Source: Deinococcus sp. AJ005 (GTDB lineage: Bacteria > Deinococcota > Deinococci > Deinococcales > Deinococcaceae). From it: a DNA stretch of 64,000 nt. The notes below the pieces were generated by a model. The model was given only the letters and a program-made list of their open reading frames with translations, had not been told where the DNA came from and made no database searches. The position numbers were made by a program, and so were the translations under genes. Of the stretch, positions 9,916 through 18,969 are shown piece after piece. Numbering within the stretch: the first letter of the stretch is position 1; each line of letters opens with the position of its first letter. The DNA lies in assembly GCF_009017495.1 (NCBI RefSeq), contig NZ_CP044990.1:3080001-3144000 (forward strand), given 5' to 3'.

Positions 9916-11424
9916 TCAGTACGCCCCGGAACCGCGCAGGACCACGCCCACGGTCCGCATCAGGATCACCATGTCCAGCCAGATCGACCAGTTGCGCACG
10001 TAATACGGGTCCCAGCGTTCCATGCCCAGGTTGCCCGCCTCCGAGCGGCCCGACACCTGCCACAGCCCAGTCATGCCAGGGCGCACCAGCACGCGCAGGC
10101 GCTGGGCCGGGGCCGAGAGCTGGTCCTGGTGGTAAGCGGGCAGGGGGCGCGGTCCCACCAGCGACATATGGCCCAGCACCACGTTCACGAGCTGGGGCAA
10201 TTCGTCCAGACTGGTCTTGCGCAGCAGCCCGCCAATCCGCGTGATGCGGGGATCGCGGCGCAGCTTGAAATGCGTTTCCCATTCCAGGCGCAGTTCGGCG
10301 TCCTCTTCCAGCTTGCGGCGCAGCGCTTCCTCGGCATTGGGCACCATGGTCCTGAACTTCCAGGTGGCGAAGGTCTGACCGTTCAGGCCCACGCGCCGTT
10401 GCAGGAACAGCGGGTTGGTGCGGTCCTCGAACCAGATCAATGCGGCCAGCAGCGCACATACTGGCAGCCACACCGGGGCCGACAGGACCACGGCCAGCAG
10501 ATCGAAAGCCCGCTTGACCCCCTGGGCCAGTGGATCGACCAGATTGCGCGCCACTTCCAGCCCCAGCACGCCGCCGAAATCGTTGGCCGTGACCCACAGC
10601 GACTCGACCTCGAACAGATCAGGGACGATGATCACCTTGGGGTAATGCGCCAGTGGGCCTTCCAGAAGCTGCACCAGCCGTTCCCGGTCCAGGCCCGGCA
10701 TCGCCACGATGGCCACCGGAGCCTGCTGCTCCCAGGGCTGCGGACTGCTGCCTACCGGCCCCATGACCGGCACGCCCAGCACGGCACTGCCATGCAGCAG
10801 TTCGTTGTCGTCCAGAATGGCGCTGGGCTGGTAGCCGTAGCCGGGGTTCTCGCGCAGCGCCTGCACCATCAGGGTGCCCGTCACGGCGGCCCCGTAGATC
10901 ACGGCGGGCACGCCCCACAGGTCCGCGCTCAGCAGCGCCCGCTTGACCCCAGCCCGCGTGACCAGCACCAGCCCCCAGCTCAGGATCAGGCCCAGGGTCA
11001 ATGAGAAGCGGCTGACCGTGTCGGTCTGCTGGGTCATGAACAGCACGCCGGTCACCGCCGCGAAGACCAGCACCGTCAACTGGGTAATGCGCTGCAACTC
11101 GGTGGGTGCGGCCAGACCCCAGCCGGGCAGCAGCCGCAGAAAACCAGCGCCTACCACCCAGGCCACCCACAGAAAGGGAATCAGGCCCGGCACCGTGCCG
11201 TCTCCGGCAAACCAGCCTCCAGCCAGCCAGGGACCGTCGGGGACATTGCCCAGCAGCGCCACGCGCACCCCTGAAGCCAGCAGCAGGGCCACCGTCAGGG
11301 CCAGCAGATCGCCGCCCACCAGCGCCGCTGCATTCATCAGCCGTCGGGTCAGCATCAAACGCACGGCCCCACGGCTGACCGGCCCGGAGAACGTGGAAGA
11401 TGGGGTGCTGCGAATCGCTTGCAT
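9916..11424 (-). CDS. Undecaprenyl-phosphate sugar-1-phosphate transferase (WbaP/CpsE-type)
   Basis: 502 residues. Four to five hydrophobic helices in the first 150 residues are followed by a cytoplasmic Rossmann-like linker (VPAVIYGAAVTGTLMV). The C-terminal bacterial sugar transferase domain contains KFRTMVPNAEE, LRRDPRITRIGGLLRKTSLDE, LPQLVNVVLGHMSLVGPRP and the closing VRPGMTGLWQVSGRS. The enzyme loads the first sugar phosphate onto undecaprenyl phosphate and so starts exopolysaccharide repeat-unit synthesis. GCAGGAG lies 7 bases before the ATG. Transcription runs on into the two glycosyltransferase genes. Confidence 0.94.
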   Translation of the reverse strand: MQAIRSTPSSTFSGPVSRGAVRLMLTRRLMNAAALVGGDLLALTVALLLASGVRVALLGNVPDGPWLAGGWFAGDGTVPGLIPFLWVAWVVGAGFLRLLPGWGLAAPTELQRITQLTVLVFAAVTGVLFMTQQTDTVSRFSLTLGLILSWGLVLVTRAGVKRALLSADLWGVPAVIYGAAVTGTLMVQALRENPGYGYQPSAILDDNELLHGSAVLGVPVMGPVGSSPQPWEQQAPVAIVAMPGLDRERLVQLLEGPLAHYPKVIIVPDLFEVESLWVTANDFGGVLGLEVARNLVDPLAQGVKRAFDLLAVVLSAPVWLPVCALLAALIWFEDRTNPLFLQRRVGLNGQTFATWKFRTMVPNAEEALRRKLEEDAELRLEWETHFKLRRDPRITRIGGLLRKTSLDELPQLVNVVLGHMSLVGPRPLPAYHQDQLSAPAQRLRVLVRPGMTGLWQVSGRSEAGNLGMERWDPYYVRNWSIWLDMVILMRTVGVVLRGSGAY

Positions 11425-11841
11425 AGGGAAACTCCTGCGGAGACGAACCTGTTCAGAGGTGGGAGGGCGAGGAAAACGGGGCAGTTCAGGACAGAGTCTT
11501 TGCGAATTTGCGTACAGCGGTTCAGGGAAGTGGCCCGGTAAGCTGAGTGGCCTTTCAAGAAGAGCTTAGAGACTGCGGACGCATGATGGGCCGATCCATA
11601 ATTTCTCCTGAATCTGACTGATCGCTGTCTGATCAGGCTGATCTGGACGTTAAGAATCGGGAGCAGGTGAGCAGAGGCAGTGGCTGAGCGTCGGGAAATA
11701 TCCAGGCGAGTCTTTCGTCTCTGTCGGTCATCCCTGCCCCAGCACCTGTGCAGCATGGCGCCGATCTCGTTAAATGAACGTAAAACATTATCCCCGTGAA
11801 GGTCTGATCAAGGAAAGCCAGTTGATCAGACCCTCAACCGA
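11425..11841. other. Intergenic region upstream of the exopolysaccharide genes
   Basis: 417 bases between the wbaP-type gene start and the photolyase stop. No protein-coding gene is supported. It contains several tgatcag palindromes and the hairpin at 11801-11832. It must hold the promoter of the exopolysaccharide operon, but I could not identify a convincing -35/-10 pair. Confidence 0.45.
11801..11832 (-). terminator. Hairpin just downstream of the photolyase gene
   Basis: A perfect 11-bp inverted repeat (ggtctgatcaa / ttgatcagacc) with a 10-base loop, 10 bases past the photolyase stop. There is no good U-tract, so termination is likely but not certain. Confidence 0.55.
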
Positions 11842-13179
11842 TCATGCCCAGCGCGCCGCGTAGGCGTCCGCGGCAAATTTGCGCTTCAGGCCACCCGCGT
11901 TCATGTAGCGCACCATGCCAAAGATCGGGCGGCGCGTCCACGGGCGGTCATGCAGACCCAGCACCCAGCCCATGCCCGCATAACTGTTCGGGTCGCGCCC
12001 GTCCTGCTCGTAGCGGTTGTTGAGCCAGACCATCTCGGCATGGGCGTCTCTGGGATTCGACGTCCATTCTAGAATTTTCTTGCCCCAGTACATCCGCATG
12101 TAGTTGTGCATCCGTCCGGTGCGGACCATCTGGTTCTGCGCGGCGTTCCAGTACGGATCGTGGGTCCGGGCAGCGTCGAACTCCTCGCGGGTGTAGAGAT
12201 ACTCGCGGCGGTCCCCGGCGTGTTCCTCCAGCGTCTTGCGCGCCCAGTCGGGCAGGCCGTCGTACTGGTCGTATTGCGGATTGAAGGTGCAGAGGTTGAA
12301 ACTCAGCTCGCGGCGCACGATCAGTTCCTCTAGAAAGGCGTCCGCGCCGGGACCGCCGTGTTCGCGGGCGGCCAGCGCAGCGGTCAGCGGCGACAGGTGG
12401 CCATAGTGCAGGTACGCGCTCAGGCGGCTGCTGCCCTCCACGGTGGGATCGTTGCGCCGCGTGTCGTACTGGGCCAGATCCAGCTCGATGAACTCGGCCA
12501 CCCGCTCCAGTGCCGCGTCCTCACCGCCCATTTCGGTACCAGGAAGGACACTGTGATCGACAGGCAGGGTCTCGACCAGCGCCGCTGGATCGCCCACATC
12601 CAGCCCGGCGGCCCAGTCGTCCGTCTGCACCGCCAAATCGTGAACTTCCAGCGGCACCAGATACTCATGCCACAGCCGGTGGATCTTGGGCCGGATGGTC
12701 CGCGCCGCGTATTCCTGCTTGCCGCTGACAGCGTGAACGGGAATCACGGCTTCGGACTCGACCTGCACAAAGGGCACTTCGAGCTGTGCCCTCAGCCAGT
12801 CGCGCCACGCCCGCTGGACGTTCAGGTAGCCCACGTCGGTCACCACCAGGGCCGCACCTTCCCGCGCCGCCTCCAGCGCCATTTCGGGCGGCTTGCCCAG
12901 CCGGATGGACAGCGGAATGCCGCGCACCGCCAGATTCACACGCAAGTCCCGCAGCCCTTCCAGCAGATACTGGAAATGGCGGGCGTTGGCCTCCGGGTAA
13001 TCGGGGGTCAGGCCGAAAACGGCCACCAGCGGCAATTTTAGTTCGTTGGCTTGGCGCACGGCATATTCCAGCGCGTGGTTGTCGTGGGTTCGCACGCTGG
13101 CCTGCACCCACAGCAGCACGAATTTGCCCTTGCCAGGGGAGCCGGACCGCAGCGACTGGATACGTGAATCGTGAATCAT
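11842..13179 (-). CDS. phr: Deoxyribodipyrimidine photolyase, class II type
   Basis: 445 residues. Photolyases use FADH- and blue light to split cyclobutane pyrimidine dimers. The class II hallmarks are RTHDNHALEYAVRQAN near the N-terminus, ARTIRPKIHRLWHEYL in the middle, HYGHLSPLTAALA, the FAD-region RRELSFNLCTFNPQYDQYDGLP and TGRMHNYMRMYWGKKILEW near the C-terminus. It ends with MNAGGLKRKFAADAYAARW, as class II enzymes do. Class I enzymes and cryptochromes have different signatures. The gene is transcribed alone, with the 73-bp gap to the TRIC-family gene upstream holding no obvious promoter. Confidence 0.9.
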   Translation of the reverse strand: MIHDSRIQSLRSGSPGKGKFVLLWVQASVRTHDNHALEYAVRQANELKLPLVAVFGLTPDYPEANARHFQYLLEGLRDLRVNLAVRGIPLSIRLGKPPEMALEAAREGAALVVTDVGYLNVQRAWRDWLRAQLEVPFVQVESEAVIPVHAVSGKQEYAARTIRPKIHRLWHEYLVPLEVHDLAVQTDDWAAGLDVGDPAALVETLPVDHSVLPGTEMGGEDAALERVAEFIELDLAQYDTRRNDPTVEGSSRLSAYLHYGHLSPLTAALAAREHGGPGADAFLEELIVRRELSFNLCTFNPQYDQYDGLPDWARKTLEEHAGDRREYLYTREEFDAARTHDPYWNAAQNQMVRTGRMHNYMRMYWGKKILEWTSNPRDAHAEMVWLNNRYEQDGRDPNSYAGMGWVLGLHDRPWTRRPIFGMVRYMNAGGLKRKFAADAYAARWA

Positions 13180-13252
13180 GTATTGCTTTCTAGCGCGGCA
13201 GGGCCGGACAGACGGTGGGCCGGGCGGCAGAGGCCAGCTTCCGACACCCTCT

Positions 13253-13903
<651 letters not shown>

Positions 13904-13942
13904 GCCGCGTACTTTAGCCTGTCCAGCTTTATCCCGTCCGGC

Positions 13943-14440
13943 TCAGCCCAGCAGTTCTGCCAGCCTCTGCACCGTGCGCCAGTTGCGGACCGTGGCGTGT
14001 TTAAGGTGGCCCAGATTCAATCCGCTCTGGCCCAGGCCGTCCGGGGTGTGCAGATAGACCTCACGCCCGCTGGCCGTCCAGACGTTGCCGGGGCGGGCAC
14101 AGATGGTGGCGATCTGGGCCGGGTCAGGAACAGTGTTCAAAAAGGCGACGTGGACCAGTGTGCCGTCTGCCTCCTGTGCATAGGGGTTGCGCGACTCCAG
14201 ACCGGCCCACCCGGCGGCGCTGCGGAGAATGACATTGACGCGGAAGCCGAACTCTTTTTCGATGGCGGCCTCAATCAATTCAACTTCGGGCGCACCGGCC
14301 TCGAAGACCACATTGCCGCTCTGGATGTAGGTCTGGACCACGGTGAACCCCAGTCCCTCGAAAACGACGCGGAGGTCAGACATCCGTATCTTGTGGTGGC
14401 CGCCGACATTGATTCCGCGCAGCAGGGCGACGTGTTTCAT
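13943..14440 (-). CDS. DUF1697 family protein
   Basis: 165 residues. It begins with the DUF1697 signature MKHVALLRGINVGGHHKIRM and continues with LGFTVVQTYIQSGNVVFEA. The function of the family is unknown. It has an alpha/beta fold with no catalytic motif I can point to and no signal peptide. It ends 39 bases before the TRIC gene on the same strand, so the two could share a transcript. Confidence 0.88.
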   Translation of the reverse strand: MKHVALLRGINVGGHHKIRMSDLRVVFEGLGFTVVQTYIQSGNVVFEAGAPEVELIEAAIEKEFGFRVNVILRSAAGWAGLESRNPYAQEADGTLVHVAFLNTVPDPAQIATICARPGNVWTASGREVYLHTPDGLGQSGLNLGHLKHATVRNWRTVQRLAELLG

Positions 14441-14505
14441 GCCCGTATTTTGAAGGGTCCAACCCGGCTCATCGGAAAAGTCGGGTGACGTGTCAGGCTG
14501 ACGCC

Positions 14506-14919
14506 ATGAAAACTTCGATCAGGGCGCTGACCCTCGTGCTGGGCCTGTCGGGACTGGGACTTCTGGGGCTGGCCGACGCCGCCACGGCCACCACCACCGC
14601 GAACGCCAACCTGCGCCGCCTGCCCTCGCCGCAGGGTCAGGTGTTGCGTGTGGTGCCCGGAAATACGCTGCTGACGGTGGCCTGCACAGGAGACTGGTGC
14701 CGCACGACCTACCAGGGACGCGGAGGCTACCTGGCCCGCTCGCTGCTGCGGCCCACCAGCAAAAGCTCAGCGCTGACCGGAACAGGCACGGTGTATTACG
14801 CCAGTTGCACGGCCCTGCGCGCCGCCGGGGCCGCGCCGATCCGGCTGGGCAAACCGGGCTACCGCACCGGGCTGGATTCCAACCGCAACAGCGTGGCCTG
14901 TGACCGGGGAGACCGCTAA
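14506..14919 (+). CDS. Exported SH3b plus Excalibur domain protein
   Basis: 137 residues. A signal peptide (about residues 1-25, ending GLADA) is followed by a bacterial SH3 domain (ANLRRLPSPQGQVLRVV, CTGDWCRTTYQGRGGYLARS) and a C-terminal Excalibur domain (YYASCTALRAAG then DSNRNSVACD). Excalibur domains bind calcium through a short Dx(D/N)xDG-like loop, usually in cell-surface proteins, and SH3b domains often bind peptidoglycan. A cell-wall role is therefore inferred. The ATG at 14506 is chosen because the signal peptide starts there. Confidence 0.87.
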   Translation: MKTSIRALTLVLGLSGLGLLGLADAATATTTANANLRRLPSPQGQVLRVVPGNTLLTVACTGDWCRTTYQGRGGYLARSLLRPTSKSSALTGTGTVYYASCTALRAAGAAPIRLGKPGYRTGLDSNRNSVACDRGDR

Positions 14920-14970
14920 ACCCCAGCGTTTGTGCGCCATTTCATGCTTTGTTTTCTAAACTAGGATAGA

Positions 14971-15747
14971 ATGACAGGCATGACTGCCACAGCCCCCAAC
15001 CCATTCACGCCCTCCGCCCCCGGCAAGTTGCGGGTGGACATCTGGTCCGACATCGCCTGTCCGTGGTGTTACATCGGCAAGCGGCGTTTCGAGACGGCCC
15101 TACAAGACTTCCCGCAAAAGGACGAGGTGGAAGTCGTGTGGCACAGTTTCGAGCTTGATCCCTCTGCGCCTACCGAGAACCCGAATTCCATGCGCGACGG
15201 GCTGGCCCGCAAGTATGGCCGCACCCCAGCCCAGGCGCAGGAAATGCTGGACAGCATGACGGGCACGGCGGCGGTCGAAGGTCTGGAGTATCACTTCGAG
15301 AACACGCGCCTGACCAACACTTTTCTGGCCCACCAACTGATCCATCTGGCTGCCGAACACGGCCAGCAGGACGCCATGAAGGAGCGGCTGCTGCTGGCCT
15401 ACATGTCCGAGGGCCAGAACGTGGGCAATCTGGATACGCTGGCGAAACTGGCACAGGAAGTCGGTCTGGACGGCTCAGAGGTCCGCGCCACCCTGGAGAG
15501 CGGCAAGTATGCCGATGATGTTCGGCAGGACGAGGCACAGGCGCAGGCCCTGGGCATCAGCGGCGTGCCGTTCTTCGTGCTGGGCGGCAAGTACGGCGTC
15601 AGCGGCGCACAGGGAGCAGAGGTGTTGCGCGGCGCACTCGATCAGGTCTGGGCCGAAACGCATCCTGCCCCACTGACCCTGCTGGGTTCCGCGAACGAGG
15701 CAGAGGGCTGCGAGGACGGGCAGTGCGCGGTGCCTTCCACGAACTGA
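14971..15747 (+). CDS. frnE: DsbA-family oxidoreductase FrnE
   Basis: 258 residues. A cytoplasmic thioredoxin-fold protein with the helical insert of the FrnE/HCCA isomerase group. The active-site motif CPWC is in DIACPWCYIGKRRFE, the cis-Pro is in ISGVPFFVLGGKYGVSGAQ, and a second pair CEDGQC (C-X4-C) lies near the C-terminus. Both pairs are a feature of the characterised D. radiodurans FrnE, a disulfide oxidoreductase linked to radiation and oxidative-stress tolerance. ATGs at 14971 and 14980 are both possible. A -10-like TAGAAT at 14967 would make the second one leaderless. Confidence 0.93.
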   Translation: MTGMTATAPNPFTPSAPGKLRVDIWSDIACPWCYIGKRRFETALQDFPQKDEVEVVWHSFELDPSAPTENPNSMRDGLARKYGRTPAQAQEMLDSMTGTAAVEGLEYHFENTRLTNTFLAHQLIHLAAEHGQQDAMKERLLLAYMSEGQNVGNLDTLAKLAQEVGLDGSEVRATLESGKYADDVRQDEAQAQALGISGVPFFVLGGKYGVSGAQGAEVLRGALDQVWAETHPAPLTLLGSANEAEGCEDGQCAVPSTN

Positions 15748-15756
15748 GGCCATCTG

Positions 15757-15981
15757 TCAGGGCCGCACCAGCATGATCTGCTGTCTGGTGCGGCGGAAGT
15801 TCAACCGGGTATAGAACGCTTCGGCGGAGGAATCGCGGGTGGTCAGCAAGTACACGCTGTTCGCGCCCCGGCTCTCCGCCTCTGCCAGATACCGGGTCAT
15901 CAGGGCGCGGCCCAGCACGGCCCCCAGACACTGACCCGCCTCCCATGCCACTAGACACGCGGCGCGCGGAGCGGCCAGCAG
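15757..15981 (-). pseudogene. GNAT acetyltransferase remnant (C-terminal half only)
   Basis: After a TGA at 15984-15982 the minus strand is open for 75 codons. They read as the second half of a GNAT acetyltransferase: a partial acetyl-CoA motif around LGAVLGRALMTRYLAEAESRG, then SVYLLTTRDSSAEAFYTRLNF, the conserved end of the fold. The N-terminal strands and a start codon are missing; the first GTG is at 15951. The fragment stops at a TGA 13 bases beyond the frnE stop on the other strand. It looks like a decayed gene whose 5' part was lost next to the inverted repeat at 16002-16044. Confidence 0.7.
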
Positions 15982-16001
15982 TCACTTAAGCAGGCAGAGG
16001 C

Positions 16002-16044
16002 ACTTTCAATGCCACGCCTCGTTCCACAGCGTGGCATTGAAAGT
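16002..16044. repeat. Perfect 16-bp inverted repeat beside the GNAT remnant
   Basis: actttcaatgccacgc and its exact complement are separated by 11 bases. Neither side has a T-run, so it is a poor terminator. Its place at the broken edge of the GNAT remnant suggests a scar or a miniature mobile element end. Confidence 0.6.
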
Positions 16045-16106
16045 CGCCATGAATGTCTGGGCGGCAGCAGGCAGGTCAGCGGGCACAACTCCAGAGCGAA
16101 AAGAAT

Positions 16107-16136
16107 AGGCGGAAACCCCCATCAGGATTTCCGCCT
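16107..16136 (-). terminator. Terminator of terC
   Basis: Inverted repeat aggcggaaa / tttccgcct with a 12-base loop, followed on the minus strand by attcttttc. It lies 30 bases after the terC stop. Confidence 0.8.
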
Positions 16137-16165
16137 TCTTCTTGCCGTTCAGTTCAGGGTCAGCC

Positions 16166-17185
16166 TCAGACTGAGGCGGGCGGCTCGTTCATCGGCGGCT
16201 CTTCTTTGGTCTTGATCAGGCTGACGATCACGCCGCCCGCCAGCAGGCTCAGGGTCACGCCCAAGCTGATCGCTGGGTCCAGTTTGCCCCAGATCTGCGA
16301 GTAAAAGATCTTGAGGCCGATAAAGACCAGCACCAGCGACAGCGCGGGCTGAAGGTACTTGAAGCGGTGGACCGCCGCCGCCAGCGCGAAATACAGCGCC
16401 CGCAGGCCCAGGATGGCGAAGATGTTGGAGGTGTAGACGATAAACGGGTCCTGCGTGATGGCGAAGATGGCCGGGATGCTGTCTACCGCGAACACCACGT
16501 CGGCAGTTTCCACCATGACCAGCGCCAGCAGCAATGGCGTGGCAAAGGTCTTCAGCCTGCCGTTCACCATCTGTTTGACCGTGAAGCGCTCGCCGTGCAG
16601 TTCATCGGTAATGCGTAAGCGCTTTTTCATCCAGATCAGGAGCTTGTTGCTGGAAAAGTCATGCTCGGTGTCGCCGTCTCTGAGCATCTTGATCCCGGTG
16701 AACAGCAGGAACGCGCCGAAGATCCACAGCACCCAGTCGAATTGCGTGACCAGCGCGGTGCCCAGCCCGATCATGATGGCGCGCAACACGATCACGCCCA
16801 GGATGCCCCACAGCAACACGCGCCGTTGCAGCTTCAGCGGAATGGCGAAGAAGGCGAAGATCAGGCTGATCACGAACACGTTGTCCAGCGCCAGCGCCTT
16901 TTCCAGCGCGAAACCGGTATAGAACTCGATGCCTGATTCGCGGCCCAATGTCAGCCACACCCACGCCCCGTAGATGAGGGCGATGGCGATATAGAAGGCC
17001 GACAGCCAGAGGCTCTGGCCTACGCCCATCACGCCGTCGTCGTCTGGCCCCAGCTTGCGCTTACGGCGTTTTTCCAGCACACCCAGGTCAAAGGCCATCA
17101 AGGCGATGACCACCGCCAGAAACATGACCCACATCCACGCGGGTTTGCCCAGCCATTCAGTCGCCGTCAGAAAGGAAAGATCCAT
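16166..17185 (-). CDS. terC: TerC/Alx family membrane protein, probable Mn2+ exporter
   Basis: 339 residues with about nine transmembrane helices. Family signatures include the helix-borne acidic motifs FALEKALALDNVFV and MVETADVVFAVDSIPA and the ending LRALYFALAAAVHRF. TerC/Alx proteins are linked to manganese export and metal homeostasis. Two ATGs lie 6 bases apart. AAGGAG at 17192-17197 touches the first but sits 7 bases from the second, so 17185 is the likely start. A manganese-type riboswitch precedes the gene at 17241-17369, which supports the metal role. A terminator follows at 16107. Confidence 0.93.
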   Translation of the reverse strand: MDLSFLTATEWLGKPAWMWVMFLAVVIALMAFDLGVLEKRRKRKLGPDDDGVMGVGQSLWLSAFYIAIALIYGAWVWLTLGRESGIEFYTGFALEKALALDNVFVISLIFAFFAIPLKLQRRVLLWGILGVIVLRAIMIGLGTALVTQFDWVLWIFGAFLLFTGIKMLRDGDTEHDFSSNKLLIWMKKRLRITDELHGERFTVKQMVNGRLKTFATPLLLALVMVETADVVFAVDSIPAIFAITQDPFIVYTSNIFAILGLRALYFALAAAVHRFKYLQPALSLVLVFIGLKIFYSQIWGKLDPAISLGVTLSLLAGGVIVSLIKTKEEPPMNEPPASV

Positions 17186-17240
17186 GTCCATCTCCTTGCA
17201 CGGAAGACCCCCTGTTAGGGAGATGGCCGGGAGCGCAAAG

Positions 17241-17369
17241 AACGACCCGGCACGCCTTCGCGTGCCGAGTCTCGCCGTTTCTGGAATGCACCGGGATTGC
17301 AGTCTGATTTGACTGGCCCGTATTGACGATGCATTCCCCTGCCTTATGGCAGATAGCTACTCCCTCGTT
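17241..17369 (-). promoter_or_regulatory. yybP-ykoY (manganese) riboswitch upstream of terC
   Basis: Read on the minus strand, this leader has the order of the yybP-ykoY aptamer. The closing helix is AACGA (17369-17365) with TCGTT (17245-17241). The first conserved loop GGGAGTAGCT is at 17364-17355. A short hairpin ctgcc-ataa-ggcag follows, then a long arm (ggaatgca paired with tgcattcc). The second conserved element GGCGAGACTC is at 17276-17267, followed by the hairpin cggcacgc/gcgtgccg. The class senses Mn2+ and controls TerC/Alx and MntP genes, which fits the gene below it. The expression platform probably involves the 45 bases down to the ribosome site. Confidence 0.85.
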
Positions 17370-17472
17370 GTCGAAAAGTGTAACGGAGAGAGTGACCTGG
17401 AGTCTTAATGAAACATTTGTGCAGCTCAGGGGAACCAGATGCGTGTGTGGACCGGGCGGACAAGAGGAGAGA

Positions 17473-17495
17473 GGGAATCCCCGATCAGGATTCCC
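17473..17495 (-). terminator. Terminator after the paired lipoprotein genes
   Basis: Perfect 8-bp arms gggaatcc / ggattccc with a 7-base loop, pyrimidine-rich on the minus strand downstream, 18 bases past the stop at 17513. Confidence 0.65.
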
Positions 17496-17512
17496 ATCCC
17501 CAGTTTTACCCG

Positions 17513-18145
17513 TTACTGACTGGTGATCGGCGTGTCCACATGCAGGGTGTACCGCTGCACTCCAGCGCTTTCTAGACTGCGGATGTAAGTCTTGCTGCCC
17601 TCCGGCAGATACACGTAATGCTCGGCGCGGGACCAGCCCCCGCTGATGTTCCAAGTCTGCTGCATATCGGGCGTGGCGGTCCTGAAAATGGCCGTGAACG
17701 GCTGACTGGCATAGGCCACGCGGTCATGGGTCATCAGATCTAGGGTCTCGCCGTCGTCGCGGATGCCGTTGGCATTGTTGTCCTGCCACATGGCCCAGCG
17801 CAGGAAGCGGGCCATCGCGTCTCCGATACTGCCTTTCAGACTACCTGCCACAATTCCGGTGGGCAGCAGCAGCGTCACGTCCTGCGCGTTCTTCGCCTCA
17901 GCCTGCCATCTGGCCGGATCGACTTCCACGCTGGTGGTCCCGGCGGGCACGCTCAACTGGTACACGCTCTTGCCATCCTCGGTCAGCAGGGACAGGTAGG
18001 CGTTCGCGGGCGCGGCAGGAAAACGGACTTCCACGCCCGTCGGCAGCGGTGGGCGGCCACCATCGGGGGCGGCGGCGGGACTGGCCGAGCAGGCGGCCAG
18101 CAGCAGGCCCAGCCCGGCCAGGACGATCAGATTCAGGCGCTTCAT
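17513..18145 (-). CDS. Hypothetical lipoprotein with EF-hand-like loop
   Basis: 210 residues. It has a lipoprotein signal peptide with lipobox LLAAC (Cys about residue 19), then a Pro/Ala-rich linker and a mainly beta-strand domain. The loop DNNANGIRDDGE (about 123-134) resembles a calcium-binding Dx(N/D)xNGxxxxGE loop. I do not recognise the family. Its ATG overlaps the stop of the upstream lipoprotein gene as ATGA, so the two are co-translated and probably act together at the cell surface. Confidence 0.75.
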   Translation of the reverse strand: MKRLNLIVLAGLGLLLAACSASPAAAPDGGRPPLPTGVEVRFPAAPANAYLSLLTEDGKSVYQLSVPAGTTSVEVDPARWQAEAKNAQDVTLLLPTGIVAGSLKGSIGDAMARFLRWAMWQDNNANGIRDDGETLDLMTHDRVAYASQPFTAIFRTATPDMQQTWNISGGWSRAEHYVYLPEGSKTYIRSLESAGVQRYTLHVDTPITSQ

Positions 18146-18903
18146 TTCAGACCTCCCAGACCATTCAGGCCCATCGAGATCAGGCGGTTGGTCGGCTCGT
18201 GCAGGCGGATGGTCAGGGCCTCATCGGCGGCGGGCACGCTGTTCATGGTCACGCGGTACTGGCCGGGCGTGGCGGTGGGTTGCAGCACCTCGTGGCGCAC
18301 CAGACTCCAGCCCGCAACACGCGTGCCCTTCTCCTGTGATTTGCCGTCCGTGCTGCTAAAGCTGTAGTTAAAGGCCGAGTCGGCGTAGCTGTAGATGTCG
18401 TGGGTGTTGAACAGTTCCTCGCCGCTCTCGGGCCTGCCGTTGCCGTTGGCATCGCGGAACAGCGTGAAGTACACGTTGCAGGTCTTGGCCGCCTCGGGCG
18501 TGACCACCACGTTGTTCAGGCCTTTGGCCTCGCCAGTTTTGAAAGGGGTCAGGCAGGCGACGTTCTTCTTGAGCGGATCGAGCAGGTAGGAGTCTAGCCG
18601 CAGGGTGCCGCCGTTCACCATGCCGCCCGAGTTGGGGCCGCCCGGATACGAAAATTGCCCGTCTTTGCCCAGGCCGCCCGTGGTCAGCACCTGCACGCCT
18701 GCCTTCTGCTGGGGATCGGAGCCGTCCAGAAAATAAATGGCGGCCAGGGTCAGCCCACCCGTCTGGGCCATGTCTGGAAAGCGGAAGTTCAGGGTGGTGG
18801 AGGTAATGGGCGGCGGAATGGGTCTGGGGCAGGCGGTCAGCAGCGTGAGCAGAATGATGCTGCCGCCCGCAGCCTGCACGGCGTTCTTATGATGGCTTTT
18901 CAT
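18142..18903 (-). CDS. Hypothetical lipoprotein with EF-hand-like loop
   Basis: 253 residues. It has an N-terminal signal with lipobox LLTAC (Cys about 25), followed by PRPIPPPI and a beta-rich region. FRDANGNGRPESGEELF (about 155-171) is a Dx(N/D)xNG-type loop like the one in the gene just downstream and in the lipoprotein at 45150. No enzyme motif is seen and the family is not recognised. It is the first gene of an overlapping pair (ATGA junction with 17513-18145). Confidence 0.75.
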   Translation of the reverse strand: MKSHHKNAVQAAGGSIILLTLLTACPRPIPPPITSTTLNFRFPDMAQTGGLTLAAIYFLDGSDPQQKAGVQVLTTGGLGKDGQFSYPGGPNSGGMVNGGTLRLDSYLLDPLKKNVACLTPFKTGEAKGLNNVVVTPEAAKTCNVYFTLFRDANGNGRPESGEELFNTHDIYSYADSAFNYSFSSTDGKSQEKGTRVAGWSLVRHEVLQPTATPGQYRVTMNSVPAADEALTIRLHEPTNRLISMGLNGLGGLK

Positions 18904-18969
18904 GACCCCCGAATTGTAACCAATCCTGGGCTAGCGAGGCAGTGGCGACTGCGGGACTGTCGTCCGCCA

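Noticed and set aside
11355..11756. 133-codon frame upstream of the sugar transferase gene
   Set aside because: It overlaps the start of the well-supported gene, has no family resemblance and no ribosome site.
14920..14980. RDRM upstream of frnE
   Set aside because: Best by-eye alignments reached only about half the positions and one overlapped the start codon.
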